Source: Candidatus Pelagibacter communis (GTDB lineage Bacteria; Pseudomonadota; Alphaproteobacteria; Pelagibacterales; Pelagibacteraceae). From it: a stretch of 64,000 nucleotides of DNA. The DNA is taken from positions 421,500 to 485,499 of the forward strand of contig NZ_LANA01000002.1 in NCBI RefSeq assembly GCF_012932795.1, in the 5' to 3' direction. The notes below the pieces were generated by a model. It was not told the DNA's origin, searched no databases, and saw only the letters and a program-made list of their open reading frames with translations. Below are positions 1-10,088 of the stretch, in pieces. The position numbers were made by a program, and so were the translations under genes. The first letter of the stretch is position 1. The number at the start of each line of letters is the position of its first letter.

Positions 1-556
1 AAATTAAAAAAATTCCTAAGACTAGTCCAAAATCACCTACTCTATTTACAACAAAAGCTTTTATCGCAGCTGCGTTCGCTGAATCTTTTTTAAACCAGAA
101 TCCTATTAAAAAATATGAACAAAGGCCTACACCCTCCCAACCAAAAAATAATTGAAGAAAATTATCAGATGTAACAAGAGTTAACATTGCAAAAGTAAAG
201 AGTGAAAGGTACGCCATAAATCTTGGTTTATGTGGATCATGAGACATATAACCAATAGAATAAATATGAACTAATGCAGAAACTAATGTTACAACAACAA
301 GCATTACAGAAGATAATGCATCAACTTTTATTGACCAATTTACGTTAAGTGATCCTGAATTAATCCAAGAAGCTACAACTACATTATTTTCATAGTTATT
401 TACAATAACTTGATAAAATAAAATTAGAGATAATAAAGCTGAGATTGAAACAAAAAAACTCGTAATAATTTCAGAACTTCTATCACCTATAAATTTTCCA
501 AAAAATCCTGATGTAATAGATGCTATTAATGGAAGAAATAATAATGCTATCTCCAT
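1..556 (-). CDS. nuoL: NADH-quinone oxidoreductase subunit L (partial, N-terminal part)
   Basis: The reading frame starts with ATG at 556 and stays open to the left edge of the window, giving about 185 of the usual 600 or more residues. NuoL is one of the antiporter-like proton-pumping membrane subunits of respiratory complex I. The visible part is a run of hydrophobic helices. It contains the family segments YMSHDPHKPRFMAYL and FFGWEGVGLCSYFLIGFW, which are typical of the NuoL/ND5 core. It lies 1 base after nuoK and is the last nuo gene visible; nuoM and nuoN would be expected beyond the edge. The identification is secure, but the gene is incomplete here. Confidence 0.95.
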   Translation of the reverse strand, partial: MEIALLFLPLIASITSGFFGKFIGDRSSEIITSFFVSISALLSLILFYQVIVNNYENNVVVASWINSGSLNVNWSIKVDALSSVMLVVVTLVSALVHIYSIGYMSHDPHKPRFMAYLSLFTFAMLTLVTSDNFLQLFFGWEGVGLCSYFLIGFWFKKDSANAAAIKAFVVNRVGDFGLVLGIFLI

Positions 557-557
557 A

Positions 558-872
558 TTATCCTTTGAGACTATTTATCTCTTCAACACGAATTGTTGAC
601 GAGTTCCGGTAATAAACCACAATTATAGCTAAACCTATAGCAGCTTCAGCAGCTGCTACTGTTAGTATAAAAAGAGTAAAGATTTGACCAGATAAGTCAT
701 TCAAGAATATAGAAAAAGCCACCAAATTAATATTTACTGCTAAAAGTATGAGTTCAATACTCATAAGTATTACTATGATGTTTTTTCTATTTAAAAATAT
801 ACCAATAATTCCAATGGTAAAAATTATTGCACTTAAAGTGAGGTAATGACCTAAACCGATATCAATCATCAA
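558..872 (-). CDS. nuoK: NADH-quinone oxidoreductase subunit K
   Basis: A 104-residue membrane protein of complex I, the ND4L homologue, which takes part in proton translocation next to NuoJ and NuoN. The length is typical. Three hydrophobic helices cover the protein, and the second holds the family segment [16 protein letters not shown], including the buried Glu conserved in this subunit. The gene overlaps the end of nuoJ by 11 bases and is followed after 1 base by nuoL, the standard nuoJKL order. The protein begins with two methionines, so the exact start could be one codon later. Confidence 0.96.
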   Translation of the reverse strand: MMIDIGLGHYLTLSAIIFTIGIIGIFLNRKNIIVILMSIELILLAVNINLVAFSIFLNDLSGQIFTLFILTVAAAEAAIGLAIIVVYYRNSSTIRVEEINSLKG

Positions 873-1494
873 ATTTTACTCCTTTATTACTTTCCACATT
901 AATTATTTCAACAGCGTCGGATCTTTCTCTGGAAATTTGACTAAAATAACTTTGTCTTTTAACTCCTGATCTTTGTCTAAATGTTAAAACAATAGCCCCA
1001 ATCATTGCAACTAATAACACCATTCCACTTAATTGAAAAATGTGGATATAATCGGTATATAAAATATTTCCTAACGCATGAGTATTACTTATCTCCTTAT
1101 CCATAGTTAAGGATACAGCAGGCATAAGATCAGGCTTATATTTCCAGCCTCCAATGACAATTATTAATTCAAAAAATATAATTACACTAATTATTAAACC
1201 AATTGGAATATGTTTTGAGCTTTCTCTAGCACTAAACCATTGATTCTTTTGTTGAGCAACATTTAGCATCATGACGACAAATAAAAATAAAACAGCTACG
1301 GCACCGACATATACAATTAGCATAATCATTCCAAGAAATTCAGCACCAATCATGATGAACAGACAGGATATACTAATAAAATCTAAAATAAGAAAAAAAA
1401 CAGAGTGCACTGTGTTTTTAGAAACAGTGACCATTATTGCAGAAACAATAGCTATGAAAGAAAAAATATAAAAAAATATTGCGTGCGCTAACAT
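862..1494 (-). CDS. nuoJ: NADH-quinone oxidoreductase subunit J
   Basis: A 210-residue membrane subunit of complex I (ND6 homologue), contributing to the proton path and to conformational coupling. About five hydrophobic helices are visible. The third carries [19 protein letters not shown], the most conserved stretch of NuoJ. The last 40 residues are polar and probably cytoplasmic. It follows nuoI by 4 bases and overlaps nuoK. The protein matches the family in length and position, so the assignment is firm. Confidence 0.96.
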   Translation of the reverse strand: MLAHAIFFYIFSFIAIVSAIMVTVSKNTVHSVFFLILDFISISCLFIMIGAEFLGMIMLIVYVGAVAVLFLFVVMMLNVAQQKNQWFSARESSKHIPIGLIISVIIFFELIIVIGGWKYKPDLMPAVSLTMDKEISNTHALGNILYTDYIHIFQLSGMVLLVAMIGAIVLTFRQRSGVKRQSYFSQISRERSDAVEIINVESNKGVKFDD

Positions 1495-1498
1495 AAAA

Positions 1499-1984
1499 TT
1501 ATCTGTATGGTTTATCTGCTCTAATATTTGCAGCTAAAATATTTTCCCATCGATCTCCATTATCTAAAAGTTTTTCTTTATTATAATAAAGCTCTTCTCT
1601 AGTTTCTGTTGAAAATTCAAAATTTGGCCCTTGAACTATTGCATCTACAGGGCAAGACTCTTCACAAAGACCACAATAAATACATTTCATCATATCAATG
1701 TCATAACGAGTAGTTTTTCTGCTGCCATCAGCTCTTTCTGAAGACTCAATTGTTATTGCTTGTGCAGGACATACAGCTTCACATAATTTGCAAGCAATAC
1801 ATCTTTCTTCTCCATCAGGATACCTTCTTAAAGCATGCTCACCTCTAAATCGTGGACTAATTTTGCCTTTTTCAAATGGATAATTTATTGTTTTTTTTGG
1901 TTTAAAAACCTCTCTTAGAGCTATTATTAAACCACCTAAAAAATCTAACATAAAAATTGTTTTAAATATTCTTGAAATTTTCAT
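1499..1984 (-). CDS. nuoI: NADH-quinone oxidoreductase subunit I
   Basis: A 161-residue peripheral-arm subunit of complex I that carries clusters N6a and N6b, on the electron path from NuoG to NuoB. Two ferredoxin-type 4Fe-4S motifs are complete: Cys62, 65, 68, 72 and Cys101, 104, 107, 111. An amphipathic N-terminal helix precedes them and probably anchors the subunit at the membrane, as in the family. It sits between nuoH and nuoJ with 2- and 4-base gaps. Nothing is missing. Confidence 0.97.
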   Translation of the reverse strand: MKISRIFKTIFMLDFLGGLIIALREVFKPKKTINYPFEKGKISPRFRGEHALRRYPDGEERCIACKLCEAVCPAQAITIESSERADGSRKTTRYDIDMMKCIYCGLCEESCPVDAIVQGPNFEFSTETREELYYNKEKLLDNGDRWENILAANIRADKPYR

Positions 1985-1986
1985 AA

Positions 1987-2985
1987 TTAATTAGTTGGTA
2001 GCAGATTAAAATAAAATAAGTAACTCGATGTAAGAATTACCCACGTCAAAGATAAAGGTAAAAAGATTTTCCAACCTAACTTCATTAACTGATCATATCT
2101 ATATCTCGGCACAATAGCTTTTACTAACGCAAAAAGCACAAAAAGAAATAAAATCTTAAAAATTAACCAGATAGCACTTGGAATTAGAGTGAAGGGATAA
2201 ATTTCAATTGGTGACAACCATCCTCCTAAAAAAAGAATTGCTCCCATTGCACACATGAGTAAAATATTTGCATACTCACCTAACCAAAACATTGCATACA
2301 TCATACCGGAATATTCAGTTTGATATCCCGCAACCAGTTCTGCTTCAGCTTCAGGTAAGTCAAATGGCGGCCTATTTGTTTCAGCTAATGCAGAAATGAA
2401 AAAAATTACAAACATCGGGAATAATGGAATTACAAACCATAATTTTTCTTGTGCCATGACTATGTCATTTAGATTTAATGAACCAACACAAAGTAAAACA
2501 TTAATTATGATGACACCTATTGAAACTTCGTAAGATACCATTTGGGCTGCTGATCTTATTGCACCTAAAAAAGGGTATTTTGAATTTGAGGCCCACCCAC
2601 CCATTATTATTCCATAAACTCCTAAAGATGAAACTGCAAATAGATAAAGAATTCCAACATTGATGTCCGCTAGTACTTGAGTTGCACTAAAAGGAATTAC
2701 TGCCCATGAAATTAATGCTAAAGTCATGGTAACTATTGGTGCCAAAATAAATATTACCTTATTAGAGCTTGAAGGAATAATAACTTCTTTAAACATATAT
2801 TTTAAAGCATCAGCTAAAGATTGTAATAAACCAAAGGGACCTACAACATTTGGACCTTGTCTTTTTTGAACAAAAGCCCAGATCCGACGATCAAGCCAAA
2901 CGATCATTGCAACAGAAACTAGAACTGGAACTAATAAAAATAAAATTTTATAAGTTTCTGAAAAGATAATATTAATATATTCCAT
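1987..2985 (-). CDS. nuoH: NADH-quinone oxidoreductase subunit H
   Basis: A 332-residue multi-helix membrane subunit (ND1 homologue) that joins the peripheral and membrane arms of complex I and forms much of the quinone chamber. The protein shows about eight hydrophobic helices and two strong signatures: [21 protein letters not shown] near residue 30 and the acidic loop [20 protein letters not shown] near residue 200, which lines the quinone entrance. The length matches the family. It lies between nuoG (4 bases) and nuoI (2 bases). Confidence 0.97.
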   Translation of the reverse strand: MEYINIIFSETYKILFLLVPVLVSVAMIVWLDRRIWAFVQKRQGPNVVGPFGLLQSLADALKYMFKEVIIPSSSNKVIFILAPIVTMTLALISWAVIPFSATQVLADINVGILYLFAVSSLGVYGIIMGGWASNSKYPFLGAIRSAAQMVSYEVSIGVIIINVLLCVGSLNLNDIVMAQEKLWFVIPLFPMFVIFFISALAETNRPPFDLPEAEAELVAGYQTEYSGMMYAMFWLGEYANILLMCAMGAILFLGGWLSPIEIYPFTLIPSAIWLIFKILFLFVLFALVKAIVPRYRYDQLMKLGWKIFLPLSLTWVILTSSYLFYFNLLPTN

Positions 2986-2989
2986 TTAA

Positions 2990-5032
2990 CTAACCTTCTG
3001 TACCTGTTAATTTTAAATTTATTTTTGCATTCTTGCATTCAAGCATTGTTTTTGAAGCTCTCGCTATTGCGTTTGAGTAATAATAATCCTCAATATCAAT
3101 TTTTAAAATCTCTTGCTTAAATTCTAAATTTTCAAGGTTCGAAGATTTGATGGAGTTATTTTTTTCAATAAACAAATTAATTTGATTAAGCATACTGCTA
3201 TCTAATTCATCTTTGTCATTAAATAATTTTCTATGATTCATTACTTCGGCCAATTCATTTATTATCAACCAATCTTCTTTTGCTTCTTCTGGTGGATAAG
3301 AAGCCTTATAAGCTTTTTGTAACTTACCTTCTAAGTTTGTAAAATAACCATTTTGTTCGGTGTAAGCTGCGCCTGGTAGTATAATATCAGCAATCTCCGC
3401 TCCTTTATCACCATGACTTCCTTGATAAATTATAAATTCATTTTTTTTTTCAAGTTTTAGATTGTCTACACCTAACAGATAAACAATTTCAAATACATGG
3501 TTTTCTAAGTTTTTTAAAACTTCATTAGATCCATCTTCTGTTTTGTATACTCCCAAGTCAAAACTACCAACTGTAGATGCATTTTTTGAAATAATATTCA
3601 AGGAATTCCACTCTTTTGATATTTTTTCATTCTTTTCTAAAAATGTTTTAATAGACTCAAATATATATTTAGCAGATTCACTTTTCAGAGAGGACTGACC
3701 AAAAATAATTAAAGGTTTTTTTGCATTTTTAATCATATTGGATATTTCATGATTATTTTCTATAATTTTTTTTATATTTTCAATATCTCCATCTAAAGAT
3801 TCATAAGGATATGTAAGTTCACCAATATTATTAAAGGAAACTATTTTTGTCTTATTTTGTAAATAAGCTTTTCTAATACGCGCGTTTAAAATTGTTGCTT
3901 CATATCGAGGATTACTACCAACCATAAATATAAAGTCTGCTTCTTCAATTCCATTAATTTTTGAATTAAATAAATAATTTTCTCTTTTTTCCGGATTCAA
4001 ATAACTATGATCTGTTCTTGATTCAATGTTGTAAGAACCTAGCGTTTTATTAAAAAACTCTTTAAATATATAGAGAGTTTCCATGTTGACTAGATCACCA
4101 GCTATTCCACATATTTTATCTTTATCAACATTCTTAAGCTTGGACTTAATTATATTAAACACTTCGTTCCATGATGCTTTTTCAAATTTACCATTATATT
4201 TTATATAAGGTGTGTCTAAACGTTGATTTAATAAACCATCACAAGCATATCTTGTTTTGTCGGAAATCCATTCTTCATTAATATCCTCATTAATTCTCGG
4301 TAAAATTCTTTTAACCTCCCATCCATAAGTATCGACTCTTATATTTGTGCCAACCGCATCCATAACATCGATGGATTCTGTTTTTTTTAATTCCCAAGGT
4401 CTGGCCTCAAAAACATATGGTTTTGAAGTTAAAGCACCAACAGGACATAAATCTACAACATTGGCTGAAAGTTCTGACTCCATTGATTGTTCGAGATATG
4501 TTGTTATTTGCATTTCTTCACCTCTCCCTATCGCTCCAATTTCTGGTACACCTGCTATTTCAGTAGCAAATCTTACACATCTAGTGCAGTGAATGCATCT
4601 GGTCATTTGAGTTTTAATTAAAGGACCCATGTTTTTTTCAGAAACTTCTCTTTTGTTTTCTTTATATCTGGATTTATCAACGCCATAAAACATAGATTGA
4701 TCTTGCAAGTCACACTCTCCCCCTTGATCACAAACAGGACAATCTAATGGGTGATTAGCTAATAAAAATTCCATTACACCCTTTCTTGCTTTTTCAACAA
4801 ATTCTGTGTTCGTTTTGATATTCATTCCTTCAGTTGCAGGCATCGCACATGAAGCTACAGGTTTAGGAGATTTTTCTATTTCTACTAGACACATTCTACA
4901 ATTTCCAGCGATTGACAATTTTTCGTGATAACAAAATCTTGGAATTTCAATCCCAGCTTTTTCGCAAGCTTGAAGAACTGTTAAACCCTCCTCAACCTCT
5001 ACATCAATTTCATTAACTTTTAATTTAAGCAT
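2990..5032 (-). CDS. nuoG: NADH-quinone oxidoreductase subunit G
   Basis: The 680-residue large peripheral subunit of complex I. The N-terminal ferredoxin-like domain has a 2Fe-2S set (Cys34, 45, 48, 62). It is followed by the His-ligated 4Fe-4S set (His94, Cys98, 101, 107) and a third cluster (Cys146, 149, 152, 196). The C-terminal two thirds is the molybdopterin-oxidoreductase-like fold, which has no cofactor role in complex I. The length fits the alphaproteobacterial and mitochondrial form and is shorter than E. coli NuoG. The start overlaps the end of nuoF by 8 bases. The C-terminal half is divergent and Lys/Asn-rich, as is common in AT-rich genomes. Confidence 0.97.
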   Translation of the reverse strand: MLKLKVNEIDVEVEEGLTVLQACEKAGIEIPRFCYHEKLSIAGNCRMCLVEIEKSPKPVASCAMPATEGMNIKTNTEFVEKARKGVMEFLLANHPLDCPVCDQGGECDLQDQSMFYGVDKSRYKENKREVSEKNMGPLIKTQMTRCIHCTRCVRFATEIAGVPEIGAIGRGEEMQITTYLEQSMESELSANVVDLCPVGALTSKPYVFEARPWELKKTESIDVMDAVGTNIRVDTYGWEVKRILPRINEDINEEWISDKTRYACDGLLNQRLDTPYIKYNGKFEKASWNEVFNIIKSKLKNVDKDKICGIAGDLVNMETLYIFKEFFNKTLGSYNIESRTDHSYLNPEKRENYLFNSKINGIEEADFIFMVGSNPRYEATILNARIRKAYLQNKTKIVSFNNIGELTYPYESLDGDIENIKKIIENNHEISNMIKNAKKPLIIFGQSSLKSESAKYIFESIKTFLEKNEKISKEWNSLNIISKNASTVGSFDLGVYKTEDGSNEVLKNLENHVFEIVYLLGVDNLKLEKKNEFIIYQGSHGDKGAEIADIILPGAAYTEQNGYFTNLEGKLQKAYKASYPPEEAKEDWLIINELAEVMNHRKLFNDKDELDSSMLNQINLFIEKNNSIKSSNLENLEFKQEILKIDIEDYYYSNAIARASKTMLECKNAKINLKLTGTEG

Positions 5033-6356
5033 CTTTTTTATCTAATAAATGTTGATCAACTAAATAAGGAATATTTTTATCTTTATCAAAAATTGGATTA
5101 AGATTATTTCTTTTTTCAATTTCTTTTTTGAAATGTCTTAATAGCCCTTGTACAGGCCATGAAGATCCCTCACCAAAAGCACAAATGGTATGTCCTGCAA
5201 TTTGATTGGTGACGTCCCCTAACATATTAATTTCATCTCTAGATGCTTCACCTTTTGCCATACGCTCTAGCATTCTCCACATCCATCCTGATCCTTCTCT
5301 ACATGGTGTGCATTGACCACAACTTTCATGTTTATAAAATCTTGCAATCCTAGCCATACATTTAATAATGTCTTGATCTTTATTAATTACAACAATACCA
5401 GCTGTTCCTAATCCACTTTTTTCAGCCATTAAAGAGTCAAAATCCATAGTCAATGTTTCACATTTTTCTTTAGGTATTAAAGGCATTGATGAACCGCCTG
5501 GAATTACAGCTTGTAAATTTTCCCATCCACCAATAACCCCTCCAGCGTGAACTTCTATTAATTCTTTCAAGGATATGTTCATTTCTTCTTCAACATTACA
5601 TGGATTATTTACATTTCCAGATATGCAAAAAATTTTAGTACCTGTATTTTTTTCTCTACCTAAAGATGCAAACCATTTACCTCCTCTTCTAAGTATTGTT
5701 GGGATAACAGCAATCGTTTCAACATTATTTATTATTGTTGGACATCCATAAAGTCCAATTAAAGCAGGAAAAGGTGGTTTTAATCTTGGTTGGCCTTTTT
5801 TACCCTCTATACTTTCTAATAATGCAGTTTCTTCTCCACAAATATAAGCTCCAGCTCCATAATGAATGTAAATATCCAAATTCCACCCTGTACTAGCAGC
5901 ATTTTTTCCAATAAGTTTTTTTTCATAAGCTTCATCTATTGCAGCTTGGAGTTTTTCTCCATCAATAAAATATTCACCTCTAATATATATGTAACAAATA
6001 TGCGCTTGTACTGCGTATGAAGCAATCAAGCACCCTTCAATTAACTTATGAGGTTCAAATCTTAAAATATCCCTATCTTTACAAGTGCCTGGTTCAGACT
6101 CATCAGCATTGATAACTAAATAATGGGGTCTTGACCCAACTTCTTTAGGTGCAAAAGACCATTTTAAACCAGTTGGAAATCCAGCACCTCCTCTACCTCT
6201 AAGTTCTGACTCCTTAACCTCATTTATTATCCAATCTCTCCCTTTTTCTATTAAATCTTTAGTATTTGTCCAGTCACCTCTTTTTTTAGAGGAATCAACA
6301 TCTGATCCTCTATCATTGTATAAATTTTGAAATATTCTATCTTCGTCTTTAAGCAT
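5025..6356 (-). CDS. nuoF: NADH-quinone oxidoreductase subunit F
   Basis: A 443-residue subunit that binds NADH and FMN and is the electron entry point of complex I. The glycine-rich nucleotide site RGRGGAGF lies at residues 53-60. The FMN-site acidic stretch NADESEPG is near residue 83. The 4Fe-4S ligands of cluster N3 are Cys346, Cys349, Cys352 and Cys392. The length is normal. It overlaps nuoE at its start and nuoG at its end by 8 bases each, implying translational coupling. Confidence 0.98.
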   Translation of the reverse strand: MLKDEDRIFQNLYNDRGSDVDSSKKRGDWTNTKDLIEKGRDWIINEVKESELRGRGGAGFPTGLKWSFAPKEVGSRPHYLVINADESEPGTCKDRDILRFEPHKLIEGCLIASYAVQAHICYIYIRGEYFIDGEKLQAAIDEAYEKKLIGKNAASTGWNLDIYIHYGAGAYICGEETALLESIEGKKGQPRLKPPFPALIGLYGCPTIINNVETIAVIPTILRRGGKWFASLGREKNTGTKIFCISGNVNNPCNVEEEMNISLKELIEVHAGGVIGGWENLQAVIPGGSSMPLIPKEKCETLTMDFDSLMAEKSGLGTAGIVVINKDQDIIKCMARIARFYKHESCGQCTPCREGSGWMWRMLERMAKGEASRDEINMLGDVTNQIAGHTICAFGEGSSWPVQGLLRHFKKEIEKRNNLNPIFDKDKNIPYLVDQHLLDKKDA

Positions 6357-6957
6357 TTTTTAAATCCATTAATGTTTTTCTATTATTTTCTGGTTCATTG
6401 TTTGTACGACCTCTATATGATCCTGGTTTAGGTGTTTTTCCATTAAGTATTGTATTTAAAATTTTTATTGTTTTTTCTTTGTCTAAATCTTCATAATATT
6501 CATCATTAATTTGCATCATAGGTGCATTAACACATGCTCCTAAACATTCAACTTCCGTCCACGAACAATTTTTATCTTTTGATAATTCATTTTCATTATC
6601 AGAAATCTTTTCTTTACATGCTTCAACAAGTTTATATGCACCTCTAATCATACATGGTGTTGTTGTACAAATTTGTATAAAATGCTTTCCGACAGGTGCA
6701 AGATTATACATTGTATAGAATGTTGCTACTTCATAAACTTTTATATATGGCATGTCTAAAAATTTTCCTATGTACTTCATGGCAGCCAATGGAATCCAAT
6801 TATTATTTTGTTTTTGTACGATATAAAGTAAAGCCATTACGGCACTCTGCTGTTTATCTTTAGGGTATTTTGCAACAATAGTTTTTGCAGCTTCTAAAGA
6901 AGAGGAATTAAACTTAAAACTTTCAGGTTGTTCTTTTGAAGGTTTTCTTAAACTCAT
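6349..6957 (-). CDS. nuoE: NADH-quinone oxidoreductase subunit E
   Basis: A 202-residue subunit with a thioredoxin-like fold carrying 2Fe-2S cluster N1a next to the FMN of NuoF. Ligands Cys97 and Cys102 (CTTTPC) and Cys138 and Cys142 (CLGAC) match the family pattern. The N-terminal helical part and the ATFYTMYN segment near residue 80 are also typical. A polar C-terminal tail of about 40 residues is less conserved. It shares one base with the end of nuoD and overlaps nuoF by 8. Confidence 0.97.
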   Translation of the reverse strand: MSLRKPSKEQPESFKFNSSSLEAAKTIVAKYPKDKQQSAVMALLYIVQKQNNNWIPLAAMKYIGKFLDMPYIKVYEVATFYTMYNLAPVGKHFIQICTTTPCMIRGAYKLVEACKEKISDNENELSKDKNCSWTEVECLGACVNAPMMQINDEYYEDLDKEKTIKILNTILNGKTPKPGSYRGRTNNEPENNRKTLMDLKNA

Positions 6958-8132
6958 TATCTATCCACCTCTCCAAAAACAATATCTAAAGAACCTAATA
7001 CTGCTGGTACATCCGCAAGCATATGACCTTTAATTAAATAATCCATTGAAGCTAAGTGCGAAAATCCAGGTGCTCTTATTTTGCATTTATAAGGTTTACT
7101 AGAACCGTCTGATATTAAGTAAACACCAAACTCACCTTTGGGTGCCTCAACAGCAGCATAAATTTCATCTTTATCTACACGATAACCCTCTGTAAATAAT
7201 TTAAAATGATGAATTAATGCCTCCATAGATTGTTTTATATCTTTCTTTGATGGGGGGCTAATTTTTCCATCTAATGATTTAATTGGTCCTTTTGTCATTT
7301 TAGCCAAACATTGTTTAATTATAGAAACACTTTCTCTCATTTCTTCAATTCTACATAAATATCTATCATAACAATCTCCATTTTTTCCAACAGGTATCTT
7401 AAATTCTAACTGTTTGTAACAGTCATAGGGTTGTGATTTTCTTAAATCCCAAGCAACTCCAGATCCTCTAATCATAACACCACTAAAAGAATAATCTAAA
7501 GCATCTTTTTTTGTTACAATTCCAATATCAACATTTCGTTGTTTAAATATTCTATTGTCAGTTAATAATGTTTCAAGATCATCAATTATTTTAGGGAAAG
7601 AAATACAAAAATTACTTATGTCTTCTTCTAGACCCATAGGTAAATCTTGATGAACTCCACCTGCTCTAAAATAATTAGCATGCAGCCTAGAGCCAGAGGC
7701 TCTTTCATAAAAAGTCATTAAAGTTTCACGTTCTTCAAATCCCCAAAGTGAAGGTGTTAAAGCACCGACATCTAATGCTTGTGTGGTCACATTTAAAATA
7801 TGACTCAAAATTCTTCCTATTTCACAAAACATAACACGTATAAATTGAGCTCTCATTGGAACATCTATTTTTAAAATTTTTTCTATTGCTAAAGCAAATG
7901 CATGTTCTTGATTCATAGGAGCCACATAGTCAAGTCTGTCAAAGTAAGGTACAGCCTGCATGTAAGTTTTGTTTTCAATTAATTTTTCAGTTCCACGATG
8001 CAATAATCCAATATGTGGGTCTGCTTTTTCCACAACCTCACCGTCTAACTCTAAAATCAATCTTAATACGCCATGGGCAGCTGGGTGTTGAGGTCCAAAA
8101 TTAAGATTTAATGTTTTAGTTTTTTTTGTCAT
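6957..8132 (-). CDS. nuoD: NADH-quinone oxidoreductase subunit D
   Basis: A 391-residue 49-kDa-type subunit that forms the quinone site with NuoB. The N-terminal segment [14 protein letters not shown] and the SGVMIRGSG segment are diagnostic. I place the start at the ATG at 8130-8132. It leads straight into [15 protein letters not shown] and leaves a 17-base overlap with nuoC. An in-frame ATG at 8192 would add 20 residues read from inside nuoC and with no family counterpart. The protein ends with the conserved DIVFGEVDR. Confidence 0.97.
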   Translation of the reverse strand: MTKKTKTLNLNFGPQHPAAHGVLRLILELDGEVVEKADPHIGLLHRGTEKLIENKTYMQAVPYFDRLDYVAPMNQEHAFALAIEKILKIDVPMRAQFIRVMFCEIGRILSHILNVTTQALDVGALTPSLWGFEERETLMTFYERASGSRLHANYFRAGGVHQDLPMGLEEDISNFCISFPKIIDDLETLLTDNRIFKQRNVDIGIVTKKDALDYSFSGVMIRGSGVAWDLRKSQPYDCYKQLEFKIPVGKNGDCYDRYLCRIEEMRESVSIIKQCLAKMTKGPIKSLDGKISPPSKKDIKQSMEALIHHFKLFTEGYRVDKDEIYAAVEAPKGEFGVYLISDGSSKPYKCKIRAPGFSHLASMDYLIKGHMLADVPAVLGSLDIVFGEVDR

Positions 8133-8724
8133 TTTTTTGATTGGTTTGATTTTTAATATATTTTGTTCCCTCCCAAGGACTTTCATAGTCAAAGTTTCTA
8201 TAATTTTGCTCTAATTTAACTGGCTCACTGATAACTTTTTTTTTATCTTCACTATATCTAACCTCTGTGTGGCCAGTTAAAGGAAAATCTTTTCTCAGAG
8301 GGTGACCTTCAAAACCATAGTCAGTAAGTATTCTTCTTAAGTCAGGATGATCTTTAAATTTGACACCATACATATCAAAGACTTCACGTTCCATCCAATT
8401 AGCAGCTGGATATATTGAGGTTAATGAAGGGATTAGTTCATTTTCGTTAATAACATAGCTTAATATTATACGTTGATTAAACTCGTGGCTTAAAAATAAA
8501 TATACAATTTTAAATCGTTGTGTTTTTTCAGGATAATCGACAACAGTTATATCAATTAGTTGTCTAAATTTTGTATTTTCATTACTCTTAATAAATATAG
8601 TTACATCCATTAGGTCTTCATTCTCAATATTTATGTAAAGCTGATCGTGTTTTATTTCTGAACTTTTTATCTTAGTAGTAAGTTCTGAATTAATTTTTTT
8701 TTCAAGATCTATTAAGTTGTTCAT
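8116..8724 (-). CDS. nuoC: NADH-quinone oxidoreductase subunit C
   Basis: A 202-residue 30-kDa-type subunit of the peripheral arm of complex I. The C-terminal half holds the family signature [20 protein letters not shown] and the following [18 protein letters not shown]. NuoC and NuoD are separate genes here, not fused as in E. coli. The last 17 bases overlap the start of nuoD. It is 5 bases downstream of nuoB. Confidence 0.97.
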   Translation of the reverse strand: MNNLIDLEKKINSELTTKIKSSEIKHDQLYINIENEDLMDVTIFIKSNENTKFRQLIDITVVDYPEKTQRFKIVYLFLSHEFNQRIILSYVINENELIPSLTSIYPAANWMEREVFDMYGVKFKDHPDLRRILTDYGFEGHPLRKDFPLTGHTEVRYSEDKKKVISEPVKLEQNYRNFDYESPWEGTKYIKNQTNQKNDKKN

Positions 8725-8729
8725 AATAA

Positions 8730-9251
8730 CTATCTATCAAAAGATCCTTTGTTTCTAATTTTTTTTTGAAGTTGCATAATGCCATAAAGCAATGCTTCAG
8801 CAGATGGAGGACATCCTGGTACATAAATATCAACTGGAACAATTTTCTCACATCCTCGAACTACAGAGTATGAATAATGATAATAACCACCTCCATTGGC
8901 ACAACTACCCATAGAAATAACATATCTTGGTTCTGGCATTTGATCATAAACTTTTCTTAGGGCTGGAGCCATTTTATTTGTTAGCGTACCTGCAACAATC
9001 ATAACATCTGATTGTCTAGGTGAGCCTCTTGGGGCTGCTCCAAATCTTTCTAAATCATATCTCGGCATAGCAGTTTGCATCATTTCAACCGCACAACAAG
9101 CTAAACCAAAAGTCATCCAATGTAGTGACCCAGCTCTTGACCAATTAATCAAATTATCAAGAGAAGTTGTTATAAAGCCATTTTTACTAAAGTCTTCAGA
9201 AAGTTTTTTAAACTCTTCAGGTACTTGTTTATTTTTATCTTCTAAATTCAT
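8730..9251 (-). CDS. nuoB: NADH-quinone oxidoreductase subunit B
   Basis: A 173-residue subunit that holds cluster N2, the last iron-sulfur centre before quinone. The ligands are the adjacent Cys52 and Cys53, Cys117 (GSCA) and Cys147 ([11 protein letters not shown]). Length and motifs are those of the family. It lies 10 bases after nuoA and 5 before nuoC. Confidence 0.97.
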   Translation of the reverse strand: MNLEDKNKQVPEEFKKLSEDFSKNGFITTSLDNLINWSRAGSLHWMTFGLACCAVEMMQTAMPRYDLERFGAAPRGSPRQSDVMIVAGTLTNKMAPALRKVYDQMPEPRYVISMGSCANGGGYYHYSYSVVRGCEKIVPVDIYVPGCPPSAEALLYGIMQLQKKIRNKGSFDR

Positions 9252-9261
9252 AAGTGTGATT

Positions 9262-9630
9262 TTATTCCCAGTCTAAGGCTCCTTTTTTCCATTCATATAT
9301 AAAACCAATTGTTAATATAAATAAAAAAATCATCATCGAGGAAAAGCCTAATAAACCAATATTTCCAAGTGAGATTGCCCATGGGAATAAGAAAGCTATC
9401 TCTAAATCAAAAATTATAAAAAGAATAGCTACTAAATAAAACCTAACATCAAATTCTATCCTAGAGTCTTCAAATGGTTCAAATCCACATTCATATGCAG
9501 ATAATTTTTCAGGGTCTGGATGTTTTGGTGAAAGTATTAAATTAACAACAATAAAAGCACAACTTAAACCTAAGGCTATGATTAAAAATAGTATTATTGG
9601 CAGGTAATCTTTTAAAAAATCTGAAAGCAT
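9262..9630 (-). CDS. nuoA: NADH-quinone oxidoreductase subunit A
   Basis: A 122-residue membrane subunit (ND3 homologue) and first gene of the nuo operon. Three hydrophobic helices are visible. The loop after the first holds [16 protein letters not shown], including the conserved Cys of the mobile ND3 loop, and the second helix begins [21 protein letters not shown]. About 90 bases separate its start from tRNA-Asp upstream on the same strand. The nuo promoter probably lies there or upstream of the tRNAs. Confidence 0.97.
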   Translation of the reverse strand: MLSDFLKDYLPIILFLIIALGLSCAFIVVNLILSPKHPDPEKLSAYECGFEPFEDSRIEFDVRFYLVAILFIIFDLEIAFLFPWAISLGNIGLLGFSSMMIFLFILTIGFIYEWKKGALDWE

Positions 9631-9717
9631 CTGAGTCTATATAACACCTTTTATATCATGTTGAAGGGTTGATACGTCACATTTTAATTAATTTTAATGA
9701 GCAAAATTGAGGAAAAG

Positions 9718-9794
9718 TGGCGGGAGTGAAGGGACTCGAACCCTCGACCTATCGCGTGACAGGCGATCGCTCTAACCAACTGAGCTACACCCCC
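9718..9794 (-). tRNA. tRNA-Asp (anticodon GUC)
   Basis: Read on the minus strand, a full cloverleaf can be folded. The seven-pair acceptor stem is GGGGGTG with CACTCCC, the D arm starts TAGCTCAG, the anticodon stem ATCGC/GCGAT frames loop CTGTCAC (anticodon GTC), and the T arm carries GGTTCGAGTCC. Discriminator G is followed by an encoded CCA. It lies 13 bases downstream of tRNA-Val and upstream of nuoA on the same strand. Confidence 0.96.
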
Positions 9795-9807
9795 ACTTTA
9801 TTTGTTT

Positions 9808-9883
9808 TGGTGGGCAGTAAAGGACTCGAACCTTTGACCCCCTCGGTGTAAACGAGATGCTCTACCAACTGAGCTAACCGCCC
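9808..9883 (-). tRNA. tRNA-Val (anticodon UAC)
   Basis: A minus-strand cloverleaf with acceptor GGGCGGT paired to ACTGCCC, D arm TAGCTCAG, anticodon loop TTTACAC (anticodon TAC), T arm GGTTCGAGTCC, discriminator A and an encoded CCA. It sits directly upstream of tRNA-Asp, so the two are probably co-transcribed. The 205 bases between it and lon (9884-10088) hold no gene that I can support. Confidence 0.96.
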
Positions 9884-10088
9884 AAAACCAATTAACGCAC
9901 TATTTATAACAACTAATTTAATAAAGCAAACCTAAAAGAGCACCTCTAAAGGCTAATAAGTGAAAAAATGATATCCCAATAGTATCACTGGTCGCTTTAA
10001 TCAAATAAAAATATTTATATCTATTTTTTTTCTAATTTTAATAGAATCTTTATTTAAACATCTCAGCTTTTATTTGATATGTTAGTAG

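Noticed and set aside
1271..1471. A 66-codon plus-strand frame inside nuoJ
   Set aside because: It is antisense to a conserved gene and has no independent signal for start or domain.
8133..8192. Upstream extension of nuoD to an ATG at 8192
   Set aside because: The extra 20 residues are read inside nuoC and have no counterpart in the family; the ATG at 8132 gives the usual N-terminus.
10000..10078. An 11-base perfect inverted repeat (ATCAAATAAAA and its complement) around a 57-base loop downstream of lon
   Set aside because: Several such AT-only repeats are expected by chance in a 64-kb AT-rich window; there is no GC-rich stem or T-run to make it a terminator.
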